Both the position numbers and the translations under genes were made by a program. From Streptomyces sp. ITFR-16 (GTDB lineage Bacteria; Actinomycetota; Actinomycetes; Streptomycetales; Streptomycetaceae), in contig NZ_CP134609.1 in NCBI RefSeq assembly GCF_031844705.1, forward strand, positions 3,844,001 to 3,908,000: 64,000 nucleotides of DNA. The letters run 5' to 3'. Under the pieces are notes generated by a model. It had not been told where the DNA came from. It saw only the letters and a program-made list of their open reading frames with translations, and searched no databases. Below, piece by piece: positions 1-7,449 of this stretch. The number at the start of each line of letters is the position of its first letter. The stretch's first letter is position 1.

Positions 1-1483
1 CGCCCGGGGCCGACCGCACCTCCACCGCGCCGCCGTGGGCCGTCACCACCGCCTGGACGATCGCGAGGCCGAGCCCCGTCGAGCCGGCGTGCCGGGAGCG
101 CGAGGCGTCCCCGCGCGCGAACCGTTCGAAGACGTGCGGCAGCAGCTCGGGCGGGATGCCGGGCCCGTCGTCCCGGACCTCCAGGGTCACCCAGGGACTC
201 CCGCCGTCCGCGCGCACCCGGACGGTGACCGTGGTCCCCGGCGGGGTGTGCGTACGCGCGTTGGCCAGCAGATTGACCAGCACCTGCTGGATCCTGGTCG
301 GGTCGGCGCGTACGGTCGCGGGCGCCTCGGGCAGGTCGAGCCGCCAGTGGTGGACCGGGCCGGGCCCGGGTCCTTCCGGGGCGGCGGTGCGGGCCGCGAC
401 CCGGGCATCGCTCACCGCGTCGATGACCAGCGGCGAGAGATCGGTGCTCTCGTACGAGAGCGGGCGGCCCGCGTCCAGCCGGGCGAGCAGCAGCAGATCC
501 TCCACCATGCCCGTCATCCGCTCCGCCTCGGACTCGATGCGGCCCAGCGCGTGCCGGGTGTCGGGGCCGGTGTCCTCCCGGCCGCGCCGGGTGAGTTCGG
601 CGTAGCCCCGGATGGAGGCGAGCGGGGTGCGCAGCTCGTGGCTGGCGTCGGCGACGAACCGGCGGACCCGCATCTCGCTCTTCTGCCGCGCGTCCAGGGC
701 CGAACCGACGTGGCCCAGCATCCGGTTGAGCGCCGCGCCCACCTGGCCGACCTCGGTCCTCGGGTCCGCCTCGGCGGCCGGGACCTGTTCGAAGAGCGCC
801 ACCTCACCGCTGTGCAGCGGGAGTTCGGACACCCGGGTGGCGGTGGCGGCGACCCGGCGCAGCGGCCGCAGGGCGACGCCGACCATGACGGCGCCCGCGA
901 TCCCGGCGGCCACGAGCCCGGCGGCGGTCACACAGACCTCGACGAGGATCAGGGTGGTCAGCGCCCGGCTCACCTCGGCGGTGGGGATGCCGACGAGTAC
1001 GGTCGTGCCGTCGTCCTTGGGCACCGCCCGCACCCGGAAGCCGCCGAGCCCGGGGAGGTCGGCGTCGTGCGCCTTGCCGTCGGCGGTGACACCGGCCGAC
1101 TCCAGGGCGGCCTCCTGCGCGGCGGTCAGCGGCTCGGTGGTCTCCTTGGCGCCCGGCCCGTTGTCCTTCGCGACCGCCGACTCGGTGACCTCGCCGTCCG
1201 AGGCGAGCGCGCCGAAGGTGTTGAAGGGCTGGCCGCCCCCGCCGATGAATCCGAGCGGGTCCTTGTCGCCCGGGACGCCGGGCAGCCGCGCACCGCCGCC
1301 GGGCCCGAAGTCGGCCCGTACCGCTATGTCGCGCAGCTGGTCGTCCAGCTTGCCGTACATGTACGTGTGGAAGGCGATGGTGGTGACCGAGCCGATCACC
1401 GCAGCGACGACCGCGATCAGGGTCACCGCCGAGAACACCAGCCGGGTCCGCAGCGTCCACGGCCGCCGCACGGCCCTACTCAC
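1..1483 (-). CDS. Sensor histidine kinase, 3' end cut by window edge
   Basis: Membrane sensor kinase that would autophosphorylate on histidine and pass phosphate to the response regulator encoded just upstream. The GTG start at 1481-1483 lies inside the end of the regulator gene, so the two are probably translationally coupled. Visible order: a membrane segment at about residues 14-37, an extracytoplasmic sensor region of about 130 residues, a second membrane segment near 165-195, a HAMP region, an H-box reading ASHELRTPL near residue 280, and a HATPase domain with GLGLAIVQAVV close to the edge. The frame is still open at base 1 after AHGGAVEVRSAPG, which normally sits 10-20 residues before the end of such kinases, so nearly all of the gene is present. 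The signal sensed is unknown. Confidence 0.93.
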   Translation of the reverse strand, partial: MSRAVRRPWTLRTRLVFSAVTLIAVVAAVIGSVTTIAFHTYMYGKLDDQLRDIAVRADFGPGGGARLPGVPGDKDPLGFIGGGGQPFNTFGALASDGEVTESAVAKDNGPGAKETTEPLTAAQEAALESAGVTADGKAHDADLPGLGGFRVRAVPKDDGTTVLVGIPTAEVSRALTTLILVEVCVTAAGLVAAGIAGAVMVGVALRPLRRVAATATRVSELPLHSGEVALFEQVPAAEADPRTEVGQVGAALNRMLGHVGSALDARQKSEMRVRRFVADASHELRTPLASIRGYAELTRRGREDTGPDTRHALGRIESEAERMTGMVEDLLLLARLDAGRPLSYESTDLSPLVIDAVSDARVAARTAAPEGPGPGPVHHWRLDLPEAPATVRADPTRIQQVLVNLLANARTHTPPGTTVTVRVRADGGSPWVTLEVRDDGPGIPPELLPHVFERFARGDASRSRHAGSTGLGLAIVQAVVTAHGGAVEVRSAPG

Positions 1484-2213
1484 CGGGCTTGATGAGGTAT
1501 CCCGCCCCGCGCCGGGTGTGGATCATCGGGGACCGGCCCGCGTCGATCTTCTTGCGCAGGTACGAGATGTAGAGCTCGACGACATTGGCCTGGCCGCCGA
1601 AGTCGTAGTTCCAGACCCGGTCCAGGATCTGCGCCTTGCTCAGCACCCGGCGCGGATTGCGCATCAGGAAGCGCAGCAGCTCGAACTCGGTCGCGGTCAG
1701 GTGGATGTTGGCGCCGCCCCGGTTCACCTCGTGGCTGTCCTCGTCCAGGGTCAGGTCGCCGACGACGAGCGTCGACTCGCTGCGGACCGCAGCCGTGCCG
1801 GAGCGCCGGATCAGCCCGCGCAGCCGGGCCACGACCTCCTCCAGGCTGAACGGCTTGGTGACGTAGTCGTCGCCGCCCGCCGTGAGCCCGGCGATCCGGT
1901 CCTCCACGGAGTCGCGCGCGGTCAGGAACAGCACGGGGACGTCGGAGAGCTCCCGGCGCAGTCTGCCGAGGACGGCGAGCCCGTCCGTGTCGGGCAGCAT
2001 CACATCGAGGATCACCGCGTCGGGCCGGAACTCGCGGGCCGTGCGGACCGCGTCCGCGCCGTCGCCCGCGCTGCGCACCTCCCAGCCCTCGTAACGAAGC
2101 GCCATGGAGAGCAGCTCGGCCAGCGGGGCCTCGTCGTCCACGACCAGGACCCGGACGGGGGTCCGGTCCGGCCTGAGCAGTTCGGTACGCCCCAGGGGCG
2201 AGGTCGTCGTCAT
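1476..2213 (-). CDS. OmpR/PhoB-family response regulator
   Basis: Cytoplasmic DNA-binding response regulator of 245 residues, partner of the kinase that follows and overlaps it. The receiver domain (about residues 20-135) shows the acidic pair VDDE, the phospho-acceptor Asp in VILDVMLPD, a Thr in FLTARD and the Lys in YVTKPF. The C-terminal winged helix (about 150-245) has the OmpR-type ATEFELLRFLMRN and the recognition-helix region VVELYISYLRKKID. Its length is normal for the family. Two copies of a CTGTGA-spacer-CTGAGA motif lie between this start and the upstream amidohydrolase and may be its own binding sites. It resembles MprA/TcrX/CutR-type regulators, but the target genes cannot be named from sequence. 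Confidence 0.95.
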   Translation of the reverse strand: MTTTSPLGRTELLRPDRTPVRVLVVDDEAPLAELLSMALRYEGWEVRSAGDGADAVRTAREFRPDAVILDVMLPDTDGLAVLGRLRRELSDVPVLFLTARDSVEDRIAGLTAGGDDYVTKPFSLEEVVARLRGLIRRSGTAAVRSESTLVVGDLTLDEDSHEVNRGGANIHLTATEFELLRFLMRNPRRVLSKAQILDRVWNYDFGGQANVVELYISYLRKKIDAGRSPMIHTRRGAGYLIKPGE

Positions 2214-2222
2214 GTCCCCACC

Positions 2223-2274
2223 CTGTGAGACGCCTCTGAGAGAGTTCTTTCCCGATTCTGTGAATTCCCTGAGA
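2223..2274 (-). promoter_or_regulatory. Direct repeat upstream of the response regulator
   Basis: On the plus strand CTGTGA is followed by CTGAGA twice, at 2223-2241 (7-base spacer) and 2258-2274 (5-base spacer), with starts 35 bp apart. The block ends 10 bases before the regulator start codon. OmpR-family proteins usually bind tandem half-sites, so this is a plausible autoregulatory site. This is inference from position and repetition only. Confidence 0.4.
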
Positions 2275-2282
2275 AAGCCGGC

Positions 2283-3158
2283 TCAGCGGCCGAACAGGGC
2301 CTTCGCGTTGTCGTGGCAGACCGCCCGCAGCCAGTCGTCGCCGAGGTCCAGCCGCTCCAGGGCGTGCAGTTGGTGGGCGTAGGGATACGGGATGTTCGGG
2401 AAGTCCGTGCCCAGCAGGATGCGGTCCCCGAGCGCCGCGAGCCGCCCGCGCTCCACCGGCGGGAACGGGCTCAGCTTCTGCGCGAAGTCCGTGAACGCCA
2501 TCGTCGTGTCGAGCCTGACCTGCGGATACGTCTCCGCGAGCGCCAGGAACCGCGCGTACTCCGGCATCCCCAGATGCGCCACGACCAGCGGCAGCCGGGG
2601 GTGCCGGGCCAGCAGCCGGGCGATCGGCTCCGGCCCGGTGTGCTTCCCCGGCGCCGGGCCGGAGCCGCAGTGCGTCACGACCGGGATGCCCGCGTCGGCC
2701 AGCAGCCCCCACACCGGGTCCAGCAGCGGGTCGTTGGGGTCGTACGCCCCGACCTGGACATGCGCCTTGAAGACCCGCGCCCCCGCCTCGACGGCCTCGG
2801 CCACATACCGCCGTGCGCCCTCCTCCGGGAAGAACGTCGCGGTGTGCAGGCAGTCCGGCACCCGGGCCGCGAACTCCGCTGCCCAGCCGTTCAGCCAGGG
2901 GGCCATGCCGGCCTTGTGCGGGTAGAGCATCGAGGTGAAGCGCAGGACGCCGAACGAGCGGAGCAGCGCGAGGCGTTCGTCCTCGTCGCGCCGGTAGGTG
3001 ATCGGCCACTCCGTGCCGGTCAGCGGGCCGGCGGAGTCGAAGTACGCCCAGACCTTGCGCAGCACCCGCTCCGGCATGAAGTGGGTGTGGACATCGATGA
3101 TCCCGGGCAGCCCGAGCCGCTGCCAGAACCGCACCACGTCGTCGCGCTCGTCGTCCAT
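2283..3158 (-). CDS. Amidohydrolase family protein (PF04909-like)
   Basis: Metal-dependent hydrolase or decarboxylase of the amidohydrolase-2 type, 291 residues, a normal length. The TIM-barrel metal ligands are in order: the HxH pair in DVHTHFMP near residue 25, a lysine/histidine strand (KAHVQVG), VTHCGSGP, VVAHLGMPE and the final Asp in LLGTDFPN. Members act on amide, ester or carboxylate substrates in the cytosol, and the substrate here is unknown. It lies in line with and upstream of the two-component pair, 69 bases away, and downstream of the DUF2797 gene. It is probably housekeeping flank, not part of the secondary metabolite pathway. Confidence 0.9.
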   Translation of the reverse strand: MDDERDDVVRFWQRLGLPGIIDVHTHFMPERVLRKVWAYFDSAGPLTGTEWPITYRRDEDERLALLRSFGVLRFTSMLYPHKAGMAPWLNGWAAEFAARVPDCLHTATFFPEEGARRYVAEAVEAGARVFKAHVQVGAYDPNDPLLDPVWGLLADAGIPVVTHCGSGPAPGKHTGPEPIARLLARHPRLPLVVAHLGMPEYARFLALAETYPQVRLDTTMAFTDFAQKLSPFPPVERGRLAALGDRILLGTDFPNIPYPYAHQLHALERLDLGDDWLRAVCHDNAKALFGR

Positions 3159-3194
3159 CGGACCCGCTCCCTTCGCCGCCCGCCCCCGACGATC

Positions 3195-4082
3195 TCAGAA
3201 CAGCCCGTCCTGCGCGGCGCCGCCCCCGACGGCGACGGTCGGCACGCTCACCCCGGCCCCGGCCCCCGCACCGGCCGCCGTCAGCGCCCAGCCGGACATC
3301 AGCCGGGTGTCGACCACCACGACCCCGTCCGCGCCCGTGTCCAGATGCAGATCGGGCCCCGCCGCGGCGACCAGCCGCCCCGCGACCGCGCCCCCGTCCA
3401 CCAGCCCGGTCACCGCCTTCGCCGCGCCGGCCGCCCCGCCGATCCCGAAGATGCCCGTGTGGTCGACGGCCCCGAACGGCAGCCGTTCCAGCGCCTCCGG
3501 CCAGCCGCGCCCTTCGAGCGCCGCGGCCTTCGCGTACAGCTCCGCGACCTCGGCGCCCCGGACGGCCGCATCCGGCAGCTCCGCCCGCACCGCCCGCTTG
3601 CGCGCGTACGGAATGCGGTCCGGCACCCCGAGCGCGGCCCGCAGCACCTCCTCGGCCCGCCTCGCCGCCATCAGCGGCCCGCGCCCCAGCCAGCTGAAGA
3701 CCACCGCCCCCTGCTCCCGCAGCCGGGCCGCGCCCCGCTCCTCGGCGGTGATCCCGACCTTCACCATCCCGGGCCCGAACCAGGCGAGGTACACGCGGTA
3801 GGTGCGGGGGTCGTCGGGGATCGTGTCGGCGGCCACCGAGTGCGCCCGGTCCAGCCGCCCGCACTCCGGGCAGCGCCCGCCGGTGCTGCGGGCCGGCACC
3901 GATGCCGCCAGCGGGCAGACGTTCCCCCGGGCCCCGGAGCAGTGCCGCTCACCGGCGGCCCGGAAGCCCAGCTCGGTGCCGTAGGCCAGCGCGCTGCCCC
4001 GCGTCCGGGAGCCCTGCCGCCAGCCGAGGACGGGCGGGCCGGACTCCTCGGGCCACCGCAGACCGGTGCACTGCCATGCCAT
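3195..4082 (-). CDS. DUF2797 family protein
   Basis: Protein of 295 residues matching the DUF2797 pattern common in actinomycetes. It has scattered N-terminal cysteines (CTGLRW, HCSGARGNVCPL, CPECGR) able to form zinc sites, followed by VYLAWFGPGMVKVGIT, which resembles a GIY-YIG nuclease-like core. Function is unknown in this family. The ATG at 4080-4082 (MAWQCTGLRW) is chosen because family similarity begins there. The frame is open 19 codons further upstream but that stretch looks non-coding. It is divergent from the sigma factor gene with 77 bases between the starts. Confidence 0.85.
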   Translation of the reverse strand: MAWQCTGLRWPEESGPPVLGWRQGSRTRGSALAYGTELGFRAAGERHCSGARGNVCPLAASVPARSTGGRCPECGRLDRAHSVAADTIPDDPRTYRVYLAWFGPGMVKVGITAEERGAARLREQGAVVFSWLGRGPLMAARRAEEVLRAALGVPDRIPYARKRAVRAELPDAAVRGAEVAELYAKAAALEGRGWPEALERLPFGAVDHTGIFGIGGAAGAAKAVTGLVDGGAVAGRLVAAAGPDLHLDTGADGVVVVDTRLMSGWALTAAGAGAGAGVSVPTVAVGGGAAQDGLF

Positions 4083-4159
4083 GCGCGAACTCCCGTACCG
4101 CCGTGCCTGTGCCGCCACCCTACGGCCGGGCACCGACACCGGGCATTAGGATCCGGGCC

Positions 4160-5101
4160 ATGCTGACCGCACAGGACGTGGACCGGTTCGAGGCTGCCAG
4201 GCCCCGTCTGGAGGCCATCGCGTACCGCCTGCTCGGCTCGGCGAGCGAGGCCGAGGACGCCGTGCAGGACACCTTCCTGCGCTGGCAGGCCGCCGATGTG
4301 GACCGGATCGAGGTCCCGGAGGCCTGGCTGACCAAGGTCCTCACCCATCTGTGCCTCAACCAGCTCACCTCGGCCCGCGCCCGGCGCGAGACGTACGTCG
4401 GGCAGTGGCTGCCCGAACCGCTGCTCGCCGGGGACCCGATGCTCGGCCCCGCCGACACGGCCGAGCAGCGCGAGTCGGTGTCCTACGCGGTCCTCACCCT
4501 GATGGAGCGGCTCTCCCCGAACGAGCGCGCGGTGTACGTGCTGCGCGAGGCGTTCGGCTGTCCGCACCGCGAGATCGCCGACATCCTCGACCTGACCGAG
4601 GCGGCCGCCCAGCAGGTGTACCACCGGGCGAAGAAGCACATCGCGGACGGGCGCACCCGCACCGAGGTCGACGAGGCCGCCGCCCGGCGGGTCATCGAGG
4701 AGTTCCTGGTGGCCGCCACCAGCGGCCGGACCGAGCCGCTCGTACGGCTGCTGACCGAGGACGCCGTGTCGGTCGGCGACGGCGGCGGGAAGGTCCCGGC
4801 GCGGGCCAAGGCGTTCGAGGGCGCCCGCGCGGTCGCCACCTTCATGCGGGGTCTGTTCAAGCCCAGCAAGGCCAAGCTGGCCCTGGCGGGCGGCTCGCCG
4901 GACATCCATGTCACGACCGCCAACGGGGCGCCCGCCGTGCTGGCCGTCGTCGACGGCCGCGTCATCGGCGTGATGTGCGTGGAGGTCACCACCGAGGGCA
5001 TCGCCGCCTTCCTCAACCAGGTCAACCCCGACAAGCTCGACCGGGCGACCAGGCGCTGGGCGGCCGGCGACCACGGAGAGCCCCTGTTCAGCGCCTACTG
5101 A
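4160..5101 (+). CDS. sigJ: ECF41-type RNA polymerase sigma factor (SigJ-like)
   Basis: Extracytoplasmic-function sigma factor of 313 residues that directs RNA polymerase to a small regulon. Region 2 (RLLGSASEAEDAVQDTFLRW) and region 4 (LSPNERAVYVLREAFGCPHREIADIL, then a helix-turn-helix) are intact. The extra C-terminal SnoaL-like domain of about 130 residues carries the DGGGKVPA motif, the known hallmark of ECF41, where the fused domain replaces an anti-sigma factor. The next gene is a flavin oxidoreductase, one of the three protein types that accompany ECF41 factors. The ATG at 4160 is used because conserved sequence starts at once (LTAQDVDRFEAARPRLEAIA). Confidence 0.93.
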   Translation: MLTAQDVDRFEAARPRLEAIAYRLLGSASEAEDAVQDTFLRWQAADVDRIEVPEAWLTKVLTHLCLNQLTSARARRETYVGQWLPEPLLAGDPMLGPADTAEQRESVSYAVLTLMERLSPNERAVYVLREAFGCPHREIADILDLTEAAAQQVYHRAKKHIADGRTRTEVDEAAARRVIEEFLVAATSGRTEPLVRLLTEDAVSVGDGGGKVPARAKAFEGARAVATFMRGLFKPSKAKLALAGGSPDIHVTTANGAPAVLAVVDGRVIGVMCVEVTTEGIAAFLNQVNPDKLDRATRRWAAGDHGEPLFSAY

Positions 5102-5105
5102 GCAC

Positions 5106-5125
5106 GATGTGACCCAGGTCACATC
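5106..5125. promoter_or_regulatory. Perfect 20-bp palindrome with a CRP-like core
   Basis: Two 9-base arms (GATGTGACC and GGTCACATC) flank CA. The core fits TGTGA-N6-TCACA, the binding pattern of the CRP/FNR family, including Streptomyces Crp. It starts 5 bases after the sigma factor stop codon and lies 70 bases before the oxidoreductase start, so it could serve as an operator for the oxidoreductase or as a short hairpin. It has no T-run. Confidence 0.5.
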
Positions 5126-5132
5126 GCACTCC

Positions 5133-5154
5133 TGTCAGGAAACCGCGGGCTGTC
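5133..5154 (+). promoter_or_regulatory. Candidate ECF41-dependent promoter
   Basis: TGTCAGGAAAC (5133-5143) followed by CTGTC (5150-5154) lies upstream of the oxidoreductase, just after the palindrome. ECF41 factors are known to use a TGTC-rich -35 and a CGTC-like -10 in front of the partner gene. The spacing here is shorter than usual, so the exact hexamers are uncertain. Confidence 0.35.
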
Positions 5155-5194
5155 CGGTTCAAGGGGCGAAACCGCGCGAGACAGGAGCAGGCAC

Positions 5195-6397
5195 ATGCAG
5201 CACCGCATCATCGTCCTCGGAGCCGGATACGCCGGAGCCATCGCCGCGGGCCGCCTCGCCAAGCGGCTGCGCCGCGACGACGTGTCCCTCACCCTCGTCA
5301 ACGCCGAGCCCGACTTCGTCGAGCGCGTCCGCATGCACCAGCTGGCCACCGGCCAGGACCTCACCCCACGCACCTTCCGCGCGATGTTCGCGGGCACCGG
5401 CGTCGAGCTGAAGGTCGCCCGGGTCACCGCCGTCGACGTCACCCGCAAGGCCGTCGCCGTCGAGGGCGCGGACGGCCCCGAGGAGCTGGCGTACGACACC
5501 CTCGTCTACGCCCTCGGCAGCGGCTGGAACCCGCAGGGCGTCCCCGGCACGGCGGAGCACGCCCACGAGATCGCGAGCCGCCCCGGGGCGCTGCGGCTGC
5601 GCGAGCGCCTGGCCGGGCTGGGCGCCGGGCAGTCGGTGGTCGTCGTCGGCGGCGGCCTCACCGGTCTGGAGGCCGCGGCCGAGTTCGCCGAGGCCCGCCC
5701 GGACCTCGCCGTCACCCTCGCCGCCCGCGGCGGCCTCGGCGACTGGCTCTCGCCCAAGGGCCGCGCACATGTGCGCAAGGTCTTCGCCGGGCTCGGCATC
5801 ACCGTGCACGAGAACACCGCCGTCGCCGAGGTCGCAGCCGGCCGGGTCGTCACCGCCGACGGCACCTCCCTCCCGGCCGACGTCACCGTCTGGACCGCGG
5901 GCTTCGCGGTCCACCCGATCGCGGCGGCCACCGAGCTGGAGGTCACCGGGACCGGTCGGATCGTGGTCGACGGCACCATGCGCTCGCTCTCCCACCCCGA
6001 CGTGTACGCGATCGGCGACGCGGCCCTGGCGATGGGGCCGGGCGACAAGCCGCTGCGGATGTCCTGCGCCTCGGGCGGCCCCACCGCCTGGCAGGCCGCC
6101 GACTCGATCGCGGCCCGCCTGACCGGCACCAAACTCCCGCACGCCCCGCTGCGCTACTTCAACCAGTGCGTCTCGCTGGGCCGCAAGGAGGGACTGATCC
6201 AGTACGTCACCGCCGACGACCGCTCGCTCAACGCGACGCTGAAGGGCCGGGCCGCCGCCCTCTACAAGGAGCTGATCTGCAAGGGCGCGGCCTGGGGCGT
6301 GGCCAACCCGACCATGGGCCTGCCGGTCAGGCGCCGCCCGGTCCTCCCGGAACGCCCGACGGTGGCGGCCCCGGCCCCCGCCGCCGAACGCGGCTGA
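5195..6397 (+). CDS. FAD/NAD(P)-dependent oxidoreductase, ECF41 partner
   Basis: Pyridine nucleotide-disulfide type flavoprotein of 400 residues, close in layout to NDH-2-like enzymes. The N-terminal FAD fold has VLGAGYAGAIAAGRL, the NAD(P) fold has VVVVGGGLTGLEAAAEF near residue 150, and the second FAD motif is YAIGDAALA. No redox-active CxxC pair is visible, so it is not a disulfide reductase. It follows the sigma factor on the same strand after 93 bases that hold a palindrome and a TGTC-rich promoter candidate, fitting the known ECF41/oxidoreductase pairing. The ribosome site is GACAGGAGCAGGC before the ATG. The substrate is unknown. Confidence 0.9.
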   Translation: MQHRIIVLGAGYAGAIAAGRLAKRLRRDDVSLTLVNAEPDFVERVRMHQLATGQDLTPRTFRAMFAGTGVELKVARVTAVDVTRKAVAVEGADGPEELAYDTLVYALGSGWNPQGVPGTAEHAHEIASRPGALRLRERLAGLGAGQSVVVVGGGLTGLEAAAEFAEARPDLAVTLAARGGLGDWLSPKGRAHVRKVFAGLGITVHENTAVAEVAAGRVVTADGTSLPADVTVWTAGFAVHPIAAATELEVTGTGRIVVDGTMRSLSHPDVYAIGDAALAMGPGDKPLRMSCASGGPTAWQAADSIAARLTGTKLPHAPLRYFNQCVSLGRKEGLIQYVTADDRSLNATLKGRAAALYKELICKGAAWGVANPTMGLPVRRRPVLPERPTVAAPAPAAERG

Positions 6398-6416
6398 ACC
6401 GGGCGTCCGCACCCGG

Positions 6417-7358
6417 TCACAGGAGGCGTTCGGGGAGCGGCCCCGCGCTGGGGGCGCGGGGCCGGACGCCGTCCCGGGTGACGAACTCGACGTCGCCCAG
6501 GGCGTCGTCGGTCACCTGACCGACGACGGCGGCATGGCGCCCGTACCGGTGTCCGCGCAGGGCGGCCAGGACCCGGGGGGTGCGCTCCGGCGGGACGAAC
6601 AGGCACAGACAGCCCGCGCAGGCCGCGTCCAGCGGGGCCAGGCCTCGGGTGGCGAGGGCCACCCGCGCCTCGTACCGCACGGGCAGCGCGTCCTCGTCGA
6701 CCCGCAGGGTCAGCCCGCGTCCCCCGGCACTCAGCCGCAGGACCTCCGCGAGTCCGCCGTCGGCCACCGGACGGGCGTGGCGGATGTCGGCCCGGACGGT
6801 GCGCAGGAGGCAGCCGAGGGGGGCGCAGTCGCTGGGCACGTGGTGTTCGTAACCGAGCCCGTCGCGCAGGGAGAGCAGATGGGCCGCGTGATGGCCCAGC
6901 GGACCGGTGACGACGATGCTGTCGCCGGGGCGGACTGCGGCCAGCTCCAGCGGCGGTCCGCCGCGCTCCCCGAACGCGGTCGCGGTGACGAAGACCCGGT
7001 CGGCCTCGCCCGCGCGGACGACCTTGGTGTCCACGGCGGCGACGGCGACCCCCGCCTCGTCGGCGGCGGCGCGCACCGAGGCGGTCAGCCGGTGCACCAG
7101 GTCCAGCGGGAGTCCGGCCTCCAGCACGAAGCCGAGGGCCAGATGGCGGGGTTCGGCGCCGGTCGCGGCCAGGTCGTTGACGGCGCCGCAGACCGCGAGC
7201 CGGCCGATGTCGCCGTCGCCGAAGAAGGGCGGGTCCACGACGTACGTCCCGGTGCGGACCACGAGGGACGGGTCGGGGGCCAGCGCCCGGGCGACCCGTT
7301 CGCGCAACTCCGGTCCGAACCCGGCCTGGGTCGTGTGCCGGTCCCGCGTGTACGTCAC
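6417..7358 (-). CDS. AIR-synthase/HypE-like protein, orphan
   Basis: Two-domain ATP-binding protein of the PurM/HypE/SelD/ThiL fold, about 313 residues. It shows an N-terminal nucleotide-binding region (VVDPPFFGDGDIGRLAVCGAVNDLAATGAEPRHL) and a C-terminal AIRS_C domain (RPGDSIVVTGPLGHHAAHLLSLRDG). Classical HypE ends in a conserved PRIC-type cysteine that is carbamoylated for hydrogenase cyanide ligands. This protein ends without it, and no other hyp genes are near, so hydrogenase maturation is doubtful. GTG codons at 7367 and 7358 are both possible. The latter has GGGGGGT at good spacing and is preferred. It lies downstream of and in line with the GPH transporter. Confidence 0.75.
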   Translation of the reverse strand: MTYTRDRHTTQAGFGPELRERVARALAPDPSLVVRTGTYVVDPPFFGDGDIGRLAVCGAVNDLAATGAEPRHLALGFVLEAGLPLDLVHRLTASVRAAADEAGVAVAAVDTKVVRAGEADRVFVTATAFGERGGPPLELAAVRPGDSIVVTGPLGHHAAHLLSLRDGLGYEHHVPSDCAPLGCLLRTVRADIRHARPVADGGLAEVLRLSAGGRGLTLRVDEDALPVRYEARVALATRGLAPLDAACAGCLCLFVPPERTPRVLAALRGHRYGRHAAVVGQVTDDALGDVEFVTRDGVRPRAPSAGPLPERLL

Positions 7359-7449
7359 GAAAGCCACCCCCCGATGCGCGCGTCATGACCGTGCCCATCA
7401 TGCTGCGGGCGCGGGGGCGCGCCTACCCGTGTTCGTGGCCTAGGGGGCT

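Noticed and set aside
1480..3864. Long minus-strand frame across the response regulator, amidohydrolase and DUF2797 genes
   Set aside because: Gly/Ala/Arg-rich shadow translation. Each of the three regions has a better frame with family motifs.
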